DNA of 64,000 bases, taken from contig NZ_CP039383.2 in the NCBI RefSeq assembly GCF_004803715.2, forward strand, positions 2,356,001 to 2,420,000, written 5' to 3'. The stretch comes from Luteimonas yindakuii (GTDB taxonomy: Bacteria; Pseudomonadota; Gammaproteobacteria; Xanthomonadales; Xanthomonadaceae). The notes under the pieces were generated by a model that did not search any database, was not told the origin of the DNA, and worked only from the letters and a program-made list of their open reading frames with translations. Every line of letters begins with the position of its first letter. Within the stretch, counting starts at the first letter, position 1. This document shows positions 47,890-56,317 of this stretch, one piece after another. Both the position numbers and the translations under genes were made by a program.

Positions 47890-48450
47890 ATGACCAGCAA
47901 CGCCGACAACGAAACCGAACTGCTGTACGAGGGCGCCTGGCTGCGGCTGGTCCGCCGCGGCACCTGGGAAGCCTGCGAACGCACCCACAGCGCCGAGGGC
48001 CTTGCCGTCATCGTGATCGCGGTGACTCCGGACGACGAGGTGCTGTTCGTCGAGCAGTACCGGGTCGCCCTGGGCGCGCCCACCATCGAGATGCCGGCCG
48101 GGCTGGTCGGCGACGACGATGAGGGCGACACCCTGGAGGCCGCGGCGACCCGGGAGCTGATCGAGGAAACCGGCTGGGAACCGGGGCGGGTGGAGATCCT
48201 GCTGACCGGGCCGACCTCGGCCGGCATGAGCAACGAGCGCATCGCCTTCGCCCGCGCGCGCGACCTGCGCAGGGTCGGCGACGGCGGCGGTGTCGGCGAC
48301 GAGAACATCATCGTGCACAGCGTGCCGCGCGCCGAGGCACCGGCGTGGCTGATGCGCAAGCATCGCGAAGGCTACGAGCTCGACCTCAAGCTGTGGGCCG
48401 GGCTGTGGATGATCGAGCACAACCCGGACGGATCGCCCGCCGGGAGTTGA
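47890..48450 (+). CDS. Nudix hydrolase (ADP-ribose pyrophosphatase-like)
   Basis: A 186-aa Nudix protein. The box reads G-x5-D-x7-RELIEETGW within GDDDEGDTLEAAATRELIEE, with the first Glu of the consensus replaced by Asp; the REUxEExGU part is intact. The preceding block EVLFVEQYRVALGAPTIEMP resembles the ADP-ribose pyrophosphatase/NudE subgroup. It probably hydrolyses ADP-ribose or related nucleoside diphosphate compounds. It lies on its own after the exonuclease gene and is convergent with pip. Confidence 0.9.
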   Translation: MTSNADNETELLYEGAWLRLVRRGTWEACERTHSAEGLAVIVIAVTPDDEVLFVEQYRVALGAPTIEMPAGLVGDDDEGDTLEAAATRELIEETGWEPGRVEILLTGPTSAGMSNERIAFARARDLRRVGDGGGVGDENIIVHSVPRAEAPAWLMRKHREGYELDLKLWAGLWMIEHNPDGSPAGS

Positions 48451-48629
48451 GCTGCGAAGGCATGCCGGCCTGGCTCCGGGTCAACGACCCGGGTCGGGGG
48501 ACTGCGTGCCGGGACGGTGATTCGACCGATGCCACGAGCCCCCGAGGAGTCGCGCCCCAAGCCAGTGAGGCCCGGCACCGCCGGCGTGCCACCCCCCGGC
48601 AACGTCGGGCGCAGGCCCGACGCCCGGGC

Positions 48630-49577
48630 TCAGGCGTTGGCGAAGCGGTCGGTGGCCTGTACCAGCGCGTCGACGTTCTCCGCCTCGAACGCCGAATGGC
48701 CCGAGGCGGGAGTGATCACGAGCTCCGACTTCGGCCAGGCGCGGTGCAGGTCCCAGGCGTTCTGCACCGGGCACACCACGTCGTAGCGGCCGTGCACGAT
48801 GACGCCGGGGATGTCGACGATGCGGTAGATGTCGCGCAGCAGCTGGTCGTCGACCTCGAAAAAGCCGCCGTTGACGAAGTAGTGGTTCTCGATGCGCGCG
48901 AACGCCAGCGCGAAGTGCGCGTCGTCGTGGCCGTGGACGAAATCCTGGTCCACGTGCAGGAACGAGGTGGCGCCTTCCCACACGCTCCACGCGCGCGCCG
49001 CGGCCAGGCGCGTGGCTTCGTCATCGCTGGTCAGGCGGGCATGGAAGGCGGCGATCATGTCGCCACGTTCGTGTTCCGGGATCGCCGCGACGTAGTGGTC
49101 CCAGGCTTCCGGGAACAGCCGTGATGCGCCTTCCTGGTAGAACCACTCCAGCTCCCAGCGGCGCAGCATGAAGATGCCGCGCAGCACCAGCTCGGTGACC
49201 CGGCGCGCATGCGCCTGCGCATAGGCCAGCGCCAGCGTCGAACCCCAGGAACCGCCGAACACCTGCCAGCGATCGATGCACAGGTGCTCGCGCAGTTTCT
49301 CGATGTCGGCGACGAGGTCCCAGGTGGTGTTGTCGACGAGGTCGGCGTAGGGCGTCGAACGACCGGCACCGCGCTGGTCGAACAGCACGATGCGGTATTT
49401 CGCCGGATCGTGGAAACGCCGCATCTTCGGGTTGCTGCCACCGCCCGGGCCGCCATGCAGCAGCACCACCGGCTTGCCTTTCGGGTTGCCGCTCTGCTCG
49501 TAGTAGAGGGTGTGGCGACCGTCGACCGCGAGGGTGCCGGTGTCGAACGGTTCGATCTCGGGATACAGCGTGCGCAT
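48630..49577 (-). CDS. pip: Proline iminopeptidase
   Basis: A 315-aa alpha/beta-hydrolase (S33) that removes N-terminal proline from peptides; cytosolic. The oxyanion segment is LLHGGPGGGSNPKMRRF, the nucleophile Ser is in VFGGSWGSTLALAYAQAH, the acid is in VHGRYDVVCPVQNAWDL, and the catalytic His is in PASGHSAFEAE. The FDQRGAGRSTPYADLVDNTT segment is typical of the family. The ATG at 49577 has a GGAG site. It is 30 bp downstream of prmC and may be co-transcribed with it. Confidence 0.96.
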   Translation of the reverse strand: MRTLYPEIEPFDTGTLAVDGRHTLYYEQSGNPKGKPVVLLHGGPGGGSNPKMRRFHDPAKYRIVLFDQRGAGRSTPYADLVDNTTWDLVADIEKLREHLCIDRWQVFGGSWGSTLALAYAQAHARRVTELVLRGIFMLRRWELEWFYQEGASRLFPEAWDHYVAAIPEHERGDMIAAFHARLTSDDEATRLAAARAWSVWEGATSFLHVDQDFVHGHDDAHFALAFARIENHYFVNGGFFEVDDQLLRDIYRIVDIPGVIVHGRYDVVCPVQNAWDLHRAWPKSELVITPASGHSAFEAENVDALVQATDRFANA

Positions 49578-49607
49578 GGGCGGGGGCTCCTGCGGAAACA
49601 CGGCAGT

Positions 49608-50498
49608 CTACCAGCCGGCTCCGCTGCCCTCCGGCGCCGGCGCACCGCCAGCGAGGCGCCCGACGCCGACGCGGTCGCGCCCTTCGAGGTCGCGGGCGGT
49701 GTCCACATCGACGAAACCCGCGCTGCGCAGGAGGTCGCGGACGGCCTGGCCCTGGTCCTGGCCGTGTTCGAGCAACAGCCAGCCGCCCGGATGCAGGTGG
49801 GCGGGCGCGGTGGCGACGATGCGGCGGATGTCGTCGAGCCCGTCGGCGCCGGAGGCCAGCGCCGAGGCCGGTTCGAAGCGCAGGTCGCCCTCGGACAGGT
49901 GCGGGTCGCCGCTGCGGATATACGGCGGATTGCTGGCGATGAGGTCGAACCGGCGACCGGCCAGCGGCGCCAGCCAGTCGCCGTGCACGAATTCCACGTT
50001 TTCCAGGCCGGCACGGTCGGCATTCGCTGCCGCCACGGCCAGCGCGGCCGCGCTGCGATCGGTCGCCACCACCCAGGCCTGCGGGCGCTCGCGCGCGATG
50101 GCCAGGGCGATCGCGCCGCTGCCGGTGCCGAGGTCGGCCACCGACGACGGCGCGCCCGGGGGCAGGCGTTCCAGCGCGAGCTCGACCAGCCGCTCGGTGT
50201 CCTCACGCGGGATCAGGGTGTCCGGGGTGACCGCGAGGTCGAGCGTCCAGAAGCCCCGCCTGCCGGTGAGATAGGCCACCGGCTCGCCGGCTTCGCGCCG
50301 CGCCAGCAGGGTTTCGAACTCCCGCTGCCGGGCCGCGTCCAGGCGGTCATCGCCATGCGCATACAGCCAGCTGCGCGGCCGTTGCAGCACATGCAGCAGC
50401 AGCCACTCGGCATCGACCGCGTCAATGCGCGCGGCGGCGGCGCGCAGCACGGCATTGAGCCGGGGCGCACGGTCCTCGCTGGATGCAGGCATCGTCAT
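49608..50498 (-). CDS. prmC: Peptide chain release factor N5-glutamine methyltransferase
   Basis: PrmC (296 aa) methylates the GGQ glutamine of RF1 and RF2. After the N-terminal helical domain ([20 protein letters not shown] and then [12 protein letters not shown]) comes the SAM-binding [20 protein letters not shown]. The substrate motif NPPY is in [13 protein letters not shown]. Starts at 50498 and 50492 are both possible. In E. coli and many others prmC follows prfA; here it is about 30 kb away and paired with pip. Confidence 0.95.
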   Translation of the reverse strand: MTMPASSEDRAPRLNAVLRAAAARIDAVDAEWLLLHVLQRPRSWLYAHGDDRLDAARQREFETLLARREAGEPVAYLTGRRGFWTLDLAVTPDTLIPREDTERLVELALERLPPGAPSSVADLGTGSGAIALAIARERPQAWVVATDRSAAALAVAAANADRAGLENVEFVHGDWLAPLAGRRFDLIASNPPYIRSGDPHLSEGDLRFEPASALASGADGLDDIRRIVATAPAHLHPGGWLLLEHGQDQGQAVRDLLRSAGFVDVDTARDLEGRDRVGVGRLAGGAPAPEGSGAGW

Positions 50499-50553
50499 CC
50501 GCACATCGTACGGGGCCGGGCCGGCGGGGTGGGACAAGGGGAAAACGCATTCG

Positions 50554-50590
50554 ATAGGCGCGGTCTATTGAATCGATGGCATCTATCGAT
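50554..50590 (+). promoter_or_regulatory. OxyR-type binding site upstream of ahpC
   Basis: Four half-elements sit at an exact 11-bp period: ATAG (50554), CTAT (50565), ATGG (50576) and CGAT (50587). The first pair matches the ATAG-N7-CTAT half-site perfectly and the second is degenerate, as in many OxyR sites. The block ends directly before the -35 of ahpC, the position expected for activation by OxyR, whose gene is in the same cluster. Confidence 0.75.
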
Positions 50591-50619
50591 TTTACATATT
50601 GATAGCCCATCCCTATCCT
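50591..50619 (+). promoter_or_regulatory. ahpC promoter
   Basis: TTTACA (50591-50596; five of six matches to the -35) and TATCCT (50614-50619; four of six to the -10) are 17 bp apart, just downstream of the OxyR-type site. A further ATAG-N7-CTAT element (50602-50616) overlaps the -10 and could mediate repression or a second OxyR contact. The predicted start is near 50626, about 50 nt before ahpC. Confidence 0.6.
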
Positions 50620-50676
50620 CTGTGCGTTCCCGGTGCCCGCCGGACTTCTTCTTCCACCCCGCCAACGAGGACTTCA

Positions 50677-51240
50677 ATGTCTCTGATCAACACCCAGGTC
50701 CAGCCCTTCAAGACCACCGCCTATCGCAATGGCGAGTTCTTCGAAGTCACCGACGCCGCCCTCAAGGGCAAGTGGTCGGTGCTGATCTTCATGCCGGCCG
50801 CATTCACCTTCAATTGCCCGACCGAGGTCGAGGACGCCGCCGAGCATTACGCCGAGTTCCAGAAGGCCAATGCGGAGGTCTACATCGTCACCACCGACAC
50901 GCATTTCTCGCACAAGGTGTGGCACGAGACTTCCGCCGCCGTCGGCAAGGCGCAGTTCCCGCTGGTCGGTGACCCGACCCACCAGCTGACCCGCGCGTTC
51001 GGCGTGCACATCGAGGAAGAAGGCCTGGCCCTGCGTGGCACCTTCATCATCAACCCGGAAGGCGTGATCAAGACCGTCGAGATCCACGACAACGCGATCG
51101 CCCGTGACGTCACCGAGACCCTGCGCAAGCTCAAGGCTGCCCAGTACGTCGCTGCCAACCCGAACGAGGTCTGCCCGGCCAAGTGGAAGGAAGGCGAGAA
51201 GACCCTGAAGCCGTCGCTGGACCTGGTCGGCAAGATCTGA
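50677..51240 (+). CDS. ahpC: Alkyl hydroperoxide reductase subunit C (peroxiredoxin)
   Basis: AhpC (187 aa) is a typical 2-Cys peroxiredoxin that reduces H2O2, organic peroxides and peroxynitrite. The peroxidatic Cys47 is in [13 protein letters not shown] and the resolving Cys166 in [10 protein letters not shown], both at E. coli-like positions. The decameric AhpC1 class is indicated by the conserved [15 protein letters not shown] and the C-terminal [12 protein letters not shown] (YF-motif-like region modified). A CGAGGA site precedes the ATG. It is the first gene of ahpC-ahpF-oxyR and has an OxyR-type site at its promoter. Confidence 0.98.
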   Translation: MSLINTQVQPFKTTAYRNGEFFEVTDAALKGKWSVLIFMPAAFTFNCPTEVEDAAEHYAEFQKANAEVYIVTTDTHFSHKVWHETSAAVGKAQFPLVGDPTHQLTRAFGVHIEEEGLALRGTFIINPEGVIKTVEIHDNAIARDVTETLRKLKAAQYVAANPNEVCPAKWKEGEKTLKPSLDLVGKI

Positions 51241-51253
51241 CCAACGCCACTGC

Positions 51254-51371
51254 GCCGGCCTCCGGGCCGGCCGTGGCCTGCGCCCATCCCGCCATGCGCG
51301 GGATGGGCGTGCACCGGAGCTGGGGGCAAGCCAGCCGCCGCCCGCCGCGTCCGCCGGCTCCGGTGCACGCC
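51254..51371 (+). promoter_or_regulatory. Hairpin array in the ahpC-ahpF intergenic region
   Basis: Three stems are stacked in the 200-bp gap. A 7-bp stem with a TCCG loop is at 51254-51271. A perfect 11-bp stem GCCCATCCCGC/GCGGGATGGGC is at 51282-51308. A perfect 15-bp stem pairs 51306-51320 (GGCGTGCACCGGAGC) with 51357-51371. The last two share three bases, so they compete. None has a U-tract. A transcript-stabilising or attenuating role that keeps ahpC above ahpF is a reasonable guess. Confidence 0.6.
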
Positions 51372-51440
51372 CCTCCCCCATTTCATCGCGATGGCGCGCC
51401 GCGCCGGCGCGGCGCGTTATCGACTTTCGAGGACCCCCAC

Positions 51441-53030
51441 ATGCTTGAACAGGATCTCAAGACCCAGCTCGCCGCCTACCTCGAGCGCGTGGTGCGCCCG
51501 ATCCACATCGTCGCCTCGCTCGACGATGGCGCGAAGTCGGCCGAGATGCGCGAGCTGCTGGAGGAAATCGCCAGCCTGAGCCCGCAGATCGAACTGGCGC
51601 TCGACGGCGATGACGCACGTCGGCCTTCGTTCGCGCTGGGCACCCCCGGCCATGACATCTCGCTGCGTTTTGCCGGGCTGCCGATGGGCCACGAGTTCAC
51701 CTCGCTGGTGCTGGCGCTGCTGCAGGTCGGCGGGCATCCGTCGAAGGCCGCCGCCGAGACCCTCGAACAGGTCGCCGCACTGGAAGGCGACTACAACTTC
51801 GAAACCTACTATTCGCTGTCGTGCCAGAACTGCCCCGACGTGGTGCAGGCGCTGAACCTGGCGGCGGTGCTGAACCCCAACATCCGCCACGTCGCCATCG
51901 ACGGCGCCCTGTTCCAGGACGAGGTCGAGGCGCGCGAGGTGATGTCGGTGCCGACCGTCTACCTCAACGGCCAGGTGTTCGACCAGGGCCGGATGACGCT
52001 CGAGCAGATCGTCGCCAAGCTCGACACCGGCGCCGCCGCCCGCGAGGCGGAAAAGATCGCCGCCAAGGCGCCGTTCGACGTGCTGGTGGTCGGCGGTGGG
52101 CCGGCCGGTGCCGCCGCCGCGGTGTATGCCGCGCGCAAGGGCATCCGCACCGGCGTCGCATCGGAGCGTTTCGGTGGCCAGGTGCTCGACACCATGTCGA
52201 TCGAGAACTTCATTTCGGTGCCGCACACCGAAGGCCCGCGCATGGCCGCACAGCTGGAGCAGCACGTGCGCGAGTACGACGTCGACATCATGGACCTGCA
52301 GCGCGCGGAACAGCTGATCCCCGCCAGTGCCGATGGCCTGGTCGAGCTGAAGCTGGAGAACGGCGCGTCGCTGAAGTCGAAGGCGGTGATCCTCGCCACC
52401 GGTGCGCGCTGGCGGCAGATGAACGTCCCCGGCGAGAACGAGTACCGCAACAAGGGCGTGGCGTATTGCCCGCACTGTGACGGCCCGCTGTTCAAGGGCA
52501 AGCACGTGGCGGTGATCGGCGGTGGCAACTCCGGCGTGGAAGCCGCGATCGACCTCGCCGGCATCGTCGCCCACGTGACCCTGATCGAGTTCGACGCCAG
52601 CCTGCGCGCCGACCAGGTGCTGCAGCGCAAGCTGAAGAGCCTGCCCAACGTGACCGTCCTGACCAGCGCGCAGACCACCGAGGTGCTGGGCGATGGCGCA
52701 AAGGTGACCGGCCTGGTCTACCGCGACCGCGTGGGCGGCGACAGCCACCGTGTGGTGCTGGACGGCGTGTTCGTGCAGATCGGCCTGCTGCCCAACACCG
52801 AATGGCTGAAGGGCACCGTGGACCTGTCGCCGCGCGGCGAGATCATGATCGACGACCGCGGCCAGACCAGCGTGCCGGGCGTGTTCGCGGCCGGCGACTG
52901 CACCACGGTGCCGTACAAGCAGATCGTGGTCGCGATGGGCGAAGGTTCCAAGGCCGCGCTGGCCGCGTTCGACCACCTGATCCGCACCAGCGCACCGGCC
53001 GCCAGCAGCGCGGTCGCCGAAGCGGTGTAA
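51441..53030 (+). CDS. ahpF: Alkyl hydroperoxide reductase subunit F
   Basis: AhpF (529 aa) is the NADH:AhpC disulfide reductase. An N-terminal two-fold thioredoxin-like domain contains the redox pair Cys128/Cys131 ([13 protein letters not shown]). The thioredoxin-reductase-like part has FAD binding [23 protein letters not shown] binding [19 protein letters not shown], the second redox pair Cys343/Cys346 ([11 protein letters not shown]) and the C-terminal [20 protein letters not shown]. The length matches the family (about 520-530). It follows ahpC by 200 bp with strong hairpins between. Confidence 0.98.
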   Translation: MLEQDLKTQLAAYLERVVRPIHIVASLDDGAKSAEMRELLEEIASLSPQIELALDGDDARRPSFALGTPGHDISLRFAGLPMGHEFTSLVLALLQVGGHPSKAAAETLEQVAALEGDYNFETYYSLSCQNCPDVVQALNLAAVLNPNIRHVAIDGALFQDEVEAREVMSVPTVYLNGQVFDQGRMTLEQIVAKLDTGAAAREAEKIAAKAPFDVLVVGGGPAGAAAAVYAARKGIRTGVASERFGGQVLDTMSIENFISVPHTEGPRMAAQLEQHVREYDVDIMDLQRAEQLIPASADGLVELKLENGASLKSKAVILATGARWRQMNVPGENEYRNKGVAYCPHCDGPLFKGKHVAVIGGGNSGVEAAIDLAGIVAHVTLIEFDASLRADQVLQRKLKSLPNVTVLTSAQTTEVLGDGAKVTGLVYRDRVGGDSHRVVLDGVFVQIGLLPNTEWLKGTVDLSPRGEIMIDDRGQTSVPGVFAAGDCTTVPYKQIVVAMGEGSKAALAAFDHLIRTSAPAASSAVAEAV

Positions 53031-53084
53031 GGCCCCTGCGCGATCCCCGACCGGCGGGTTGCGCGCACGCACTGGAGCATTGCC

Positions 53085-54059
53085 ATGAACCTGCGTGACC
53101 TGCGCTACCTCGTCGCCCTCGCCGACCACCGCCACTTCGGCCGTGCGGCAGCGGCCTGCTTCGTCAGCCAGCCAACGCTGTCGACGCAGATCCGCAAGCT
53201 GGAGGAAGAGCTCGGCGTGGCGCTGGTGGAGCGCGCGCCGCGCAAGGTGATGCTGACCCCGGCCGGCCGCGAGGCCGCCGATCGGGCGCGCCGCATCCTC
53301 GACGAGGTCGAGCAACTGAAGGAGGCCGCGCGACGCGGGCAGGATCCGCAGGCCGGCACGGTGCGGCTGGGCATCTTCCCGACCCTCGGGCCATACCTGC
53401 TGCCGCATGTGATCCCGCGGATCCGCGCGCGCTTCCCGCAGCTGGAACTGCTGCTGTTCGAGGAGAAGAGCGACGTGCTGCTGTCGCGCCTGCGCGATGG
53501 CCGCCTCGACGCCGCGGTGCTGGCGCTGCCGGTCGAGGACGACCAGCTGCACACCGAACGGCTGTTCGCCGAACCGTTCGTGCTGGCGGTCCCCGACCGC
53601 CATCCGCTGGCCGGGCATGAGCCGCTCCAGCTCGACGACCTGGCCGACCAGCGGCTGCTGTTGCTGGAAGACGGGCACTGCCTGCGTGAACAGGCGCTCG
53701 ACGTCTGCCAGCTGTCCGGCGCGCACGAGCGCAGCGAGTTCCGCGCCACCAGCCTGGAGACCCTGCGGCAGATGGTGGCGGCCAACGTCGGGATCACCCT
53801 GCTGCCGATGCTGGCGGTGCAACCCCCGGTCGCGCGGTCGGAGAACATCCAGCTGGTGCACTTCGCGGCGCCGGCGCCGCACCGCGACATCGCCATGGCC
53901 TGGCGGCGCAGCTCGGCGATGGACGGGTTCCTGCGCCAGCTGGCCGCCGAATTCCGTGCCCTGCCCGAGGGCCTGCTCGCGGCGCCGGGCAGCCCGGCCG
54001 CCCTGTCCGCGGGACACCGTCCGGCGGCTGCCGGCGCGATCGCCACCCGGATGGCTTGA
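53085..54059 (+). CDS. oxyR: Hydrogen peroxide-sensing LysR regulator OxyR
   Basis: OxyR (324 aa) activates peroxide defence genes when oxidised. The LysR helix-turn-helix is at the N-terminus (HFGRAAAACFVSQPTLSTQI). The sensing cysteines are Cys199 and Cys208 in LLEDGHCLREQALDVCQL, the same numbers as in E. coli. TSLETLRQMVAANVGITLLP is the conserved ligand-pocket block. The C-terminus is about 20 residues longer and Ala/Gly-rich. The ATG has a GGAG eight bases upstream. Genetic linkage to ahpC-ahpF is the Xanthomonas pattern, and OxyR is expected to act at the site before ahpC. Confidence 0.97.
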   Translation: MNLRDLRYLVALADHRHFGRAAAACFVSQPTLSTQIRKLEEELGVALVERAPRKVMLTPAGREAADRARRILDEVEQLKEAARRGQDPQAGTVRLGIFPTLGPYLLPHVIPRIRARFPQLELLLFEEKSDVLLSRLRDGRLDAAVLALPVEDDQLHTERLFAEPFVLAVPDRHPLAGHEPLQLDDLADQRLLLLEDGHCLREQALDVCQLSGAHERSEFRATSLETLRQMVAANVGITLLPMLAVQPPVARSENIQLVHFAAPAPHRDIAMAWRRSSAMDGFLRQLAAEFRALPEGLLAAPGSPAALSAGHRPAAAGAIATRMA

Positions 54060-54192
54060 ACCGACCTGCCGAACGGGCTAGCTTGGACACCGTACGGGCG
54101 GCGCTGACGCGTCGCCCGTTTCCTTTGCTCCGGTTCCGGCCCCCGCGTGCCGACCGCACGAGCAACCAGACAACTTCACCGAGGAACCTGCC

Positions 54193-54600
54193 ATGTCCAC
54201 TCGCCACAGCGGCCTGCCGCCGTCACTGCTGGTGTCGGAAATCGACGCCGCCCGTCTCGACGCCCTGATCGAGAACCCCACCTGGCGCGGCCACCCCGCA
54301 GCCATCGCCCTGCAGGAAGAGCTGCTGCGCGCGCAGGTACTGCCGGTGGCGCAGATGCCGGCCGACGTGGTGCGCATGCACTCGCGCGTGGACTGCGTCG
54401 ATGCCGACGGCACCCGCCGCACGCTGACCCTGGTCTACCCGCACGAGGCCGACAGCGCCAGCGGCCGGGTCTCGGTGCTGGCGCCGGTCGGCAGCGCCCT
54501 GCTCGGCCTGTCTGTGGGCCAGAGCATCGAATGGCCGCGCCCGGATGGCGCCACCCTAAGCCTGGAAGTCGCTTCGGTCGAGCCGCAGCCTGCCGCCTGA
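54193..54600 (+). CDS. rnk: Nucleoside diphosphate kinase regulator Rnk
   Basis: Rnk (135 aa) is a GreA/GreB-related protein without the coiled-coil tip. The N-terminal part (LPPSLLVSEIDAARLDALIE) is short. The C-terminal FKBP-like domain contains LPVAQMPADVVRMHSRVD, then LTLVYPHEADSASGRVSVLAPVGSA and LLGLSVGQSIEWPRPDG, the conserved GreA-C/Rnk core. In E. coli it competes with GreA for RNA polymerase. Here it is monocistronic, 134 bp downstream of oxyR. Confidence 0.92.
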   Translation: MSTRHSGLPPSLLVSEIDAARLDALIENPTWRGHPAAIALQEELLRAQVLPVAQMPADVVRMHSRVDCVDADGTRRTLTLVYPHEADSASGRVSVLAPVGSALLGLSVGQSIEWPRPDGATLSLEVASVEPQPAA

Positions 54601-54641
54601 CGACACCGCACGCGGCTGCGTGCCGGCGCCCTGCTCCGGGC

Positions 54642-55292
54642 TCATTCCACCGGCGTTGCCGCGCAGCGCACGCCGGTGCCGCCCAGGCCGCAGTAGCCGC
54701 CCGGGTTCTTCGCCAGATACTGCTGGTGCTCGTCCTCGGCGTAGAAGAACCCTGGCGCCGGGTGCACGATCTGCGTGGTGATGTCGCCCAGCCCCGCGGC
54801 ATGCAGCCCGGCCTGGAAGCTGTCGCGGCTGCGCTGTGCGGCCTGCGCCTGTTCCGGCGTTGTGCAATGGATGACCGAGCGGTACTGGGTGCCGAGGTCG
54901 TTGCCCTGGCGCATGCCCTGGGTCGGGTCGTGGCTTTCCCAGAACGCCGCCAGCAGGCGCTCGAAGCCGATCCGCGCCGGGTCGTAGACCACCAGCACCA
55001 CCTCGGCATGCCCGGTCTGCCCGCTGCAGACCTCGCGGTAGGTCGGGTTGGGCGTGGTGCCGCCCGCATAGCCGACCGCGGTGGTTTCCACGCCCGGCAA
55101 CGACCAGAACACGCGCTCGGCGCCCCAGAAGCAGCCCATGCCGAATTGCACCTGCGACAGGCCTTCGAAGCCGTCGCGCAACGGGCGGCCATGCACGTGG
55201 TGGCGGTTGTGCAGCGGCAGCGGGGTGCCGCGGCCCGGCAGTGCGTCCTGCGGACGCGGCATCCGCTCTTTCCAGGCACCGATCCCGAACAT
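54642..55292 (-). CDS. msrA: Peptide methionine (S)-S-oxide reductase
   Basis: MsrA (216 aa) repairs methionine-S-sulfoxide in proteins. The catalytic Cys54 is in [15 protein letters not shown], with [34 protein letters not shown] and [16 protein letters not shown] in the expected order. The C-terminus ([20 protein letters not shown]) carries the resolving cysteines. The extended N-terminus (residues 1-48) is as in the long proteobacterial form. The neighbourhood of ahpCF-oxyR makes sense for oxidative damage repair, though it is on the other strand. Confidence 0.96.
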   Translation of the reverse strand: MFGIGAWKERMPRPQDALPGRGTPLPLHNRHHVHGRPLRDGFEGLSQVQFGMGCFWGAERVFWSLPGVETTAVGYAGGTTPNPTYREVCSGQTGHAEVVLVVYDPARIGFERLLAAFWESHDPTQGMRQGNDLGTQYRSVIHCTTPEQAQAAQRSRDSFQAGLHAAGLGDITTQIVHPAPGFFYAEDEHQQYLAKNPGGYCGLGGTGVRCAATPVE

Positions 55293-55361
55293 CCGACTGC
55301 TCCCACGCACGCGGCGGGTTGCCGCACCCACTGTGTGGGGCGCGCGCGGGCCCGCTTCAAG

Positions 55362-56270
55362 TCAACGCTGGCGCAGCCCGGCCAGGAAGATGCCCGCCAG
55401 CGTCAGCGCCAGGCCCGTCCATTCGCGCGGCGTTGTCGCCCGCTCCAGCACCGCGAGGTCGAGCAGGAACGCACACACCGGCTGGGCGAGCAGCAGCAGG
55501 CCGACCAGTGCCACTGGCAGGCGCTGCATCGCCCGCGAGATCAGGATCCAGCTCAGGCAGTGGCCCACCGCGGCCAACAGCAGCAGCCAGCCGAGCGAGG
55601 CGAGGTCCGGGATCACGAAGGACACGCCCTCGGCCACGCCGGCCAGGCCCAGCAGCAGGGCGCACAGGGCGGAGACCACCGCGAGCATCTGCGCAATCGG
55701 CGCGCTGCGCCCGGGCGTCACGGCGGTGGCGGCGCGCTGCACCTGGCGCAGGCCGATGTTGTAGACCGCGTAGCACAGCCCGGTGGCCAGCCCCAACCAC
55801 ACGCCCCAGCGGTAATCGGCAGGCAGCCCTGCCCAGTCGCCGCCCAGCAGCAGCCACAGGCCAAGGAACGCCAGCGCGATGCCGGCCACGAAGCGCGCGC
55901 CGATGCGTTCGCCGAACAGCAGCACGCCGGCCAGCGCCATGAAGAACACCTGCGCGTTCGCCAGCAGCGTCGCCAGGCCCGGGCCGACCAGCAGGATGCT
56001 GCGATGCCACAGCCACAGGTCGGCGGCGAACGCCGCCGCCGGCAGCAGCGCCAGCCACCACACCGCGCGTGGCAACCGCCGCCAGTCGCCACGGGCGCTC
56101 ACCAGCACGGCGAGCATCACCGCGGCGAACAGCATCCGGTAGAACGCCGAGACCGTCGGCGCGGTGTCGGCCAACCGCACCATCAGGCCGTTGCTGCCGA
56201 TCAGCACGGCGCCGACCAGCATCGAGGCCAGTGCGGTGCTGCGCGAGGGGGAATCCTGCACGACGATCAT
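55362..56270 (-). CDS. EamA/DMT-family transporter
   Basis: A 302-aa membrane protein with ten predicted helices arranged as two EamA repeats. The first starts ALASMLVGAVLIGSNGLMVR, the second near residue 160 (GVWLGLATGLCYAVYNIGLR). Conserved features are YRMLFAAVMLAVLV in helix 2 and the C-terminal ALVGLLLLAQPVCAFLLDLA. The family exports metabolites or amino acids; no substrate can be named. It is 48 bp upstream of the diguanylate cyclase gene's end, on the same strand. Confidence 0.88.
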   Translation of the reverse strand: MIVVQDSPSRSTALASMLVGAVLIGSNGLMVRLADTAPTVSAFYRMLFAAVMLAVLVSARGDWRRLPRAVWWLALLPAAAFAADLWLWHRSILLVGPGLATLLANAQVFFMALAGVLLFGERIGARFVAGIALAFLGLWLLLGGDWAGLPADYRWGVWLGLATGLCYAVYNIGLRQVQRAATAVTPGRSAPIAQMLAVVSALCALLLGLAGVAEGVSFVIPDLASLGWLLLLAAVGHCLSWILISRAMQRLPVALVGLLLLAQPVCAFLLDLAVLERATTPREWTGLALTLAGIFLAGLRQR

Positions 56271-56317
56271 CAGCCGCGGTGGGGCGCCGCAGCGTAGCAG
56301 CGGCCCGCGTGCGCGGG

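Noticed and set aside
51417..54017. An 866-codon minus-strand open frame antisense to ahpF and oxyR
   Set aside because: Both sense genes are complete and unambiguous; the antisense product is His/Arg/Gln/Val-rich filler typical of GC-driven shadows.
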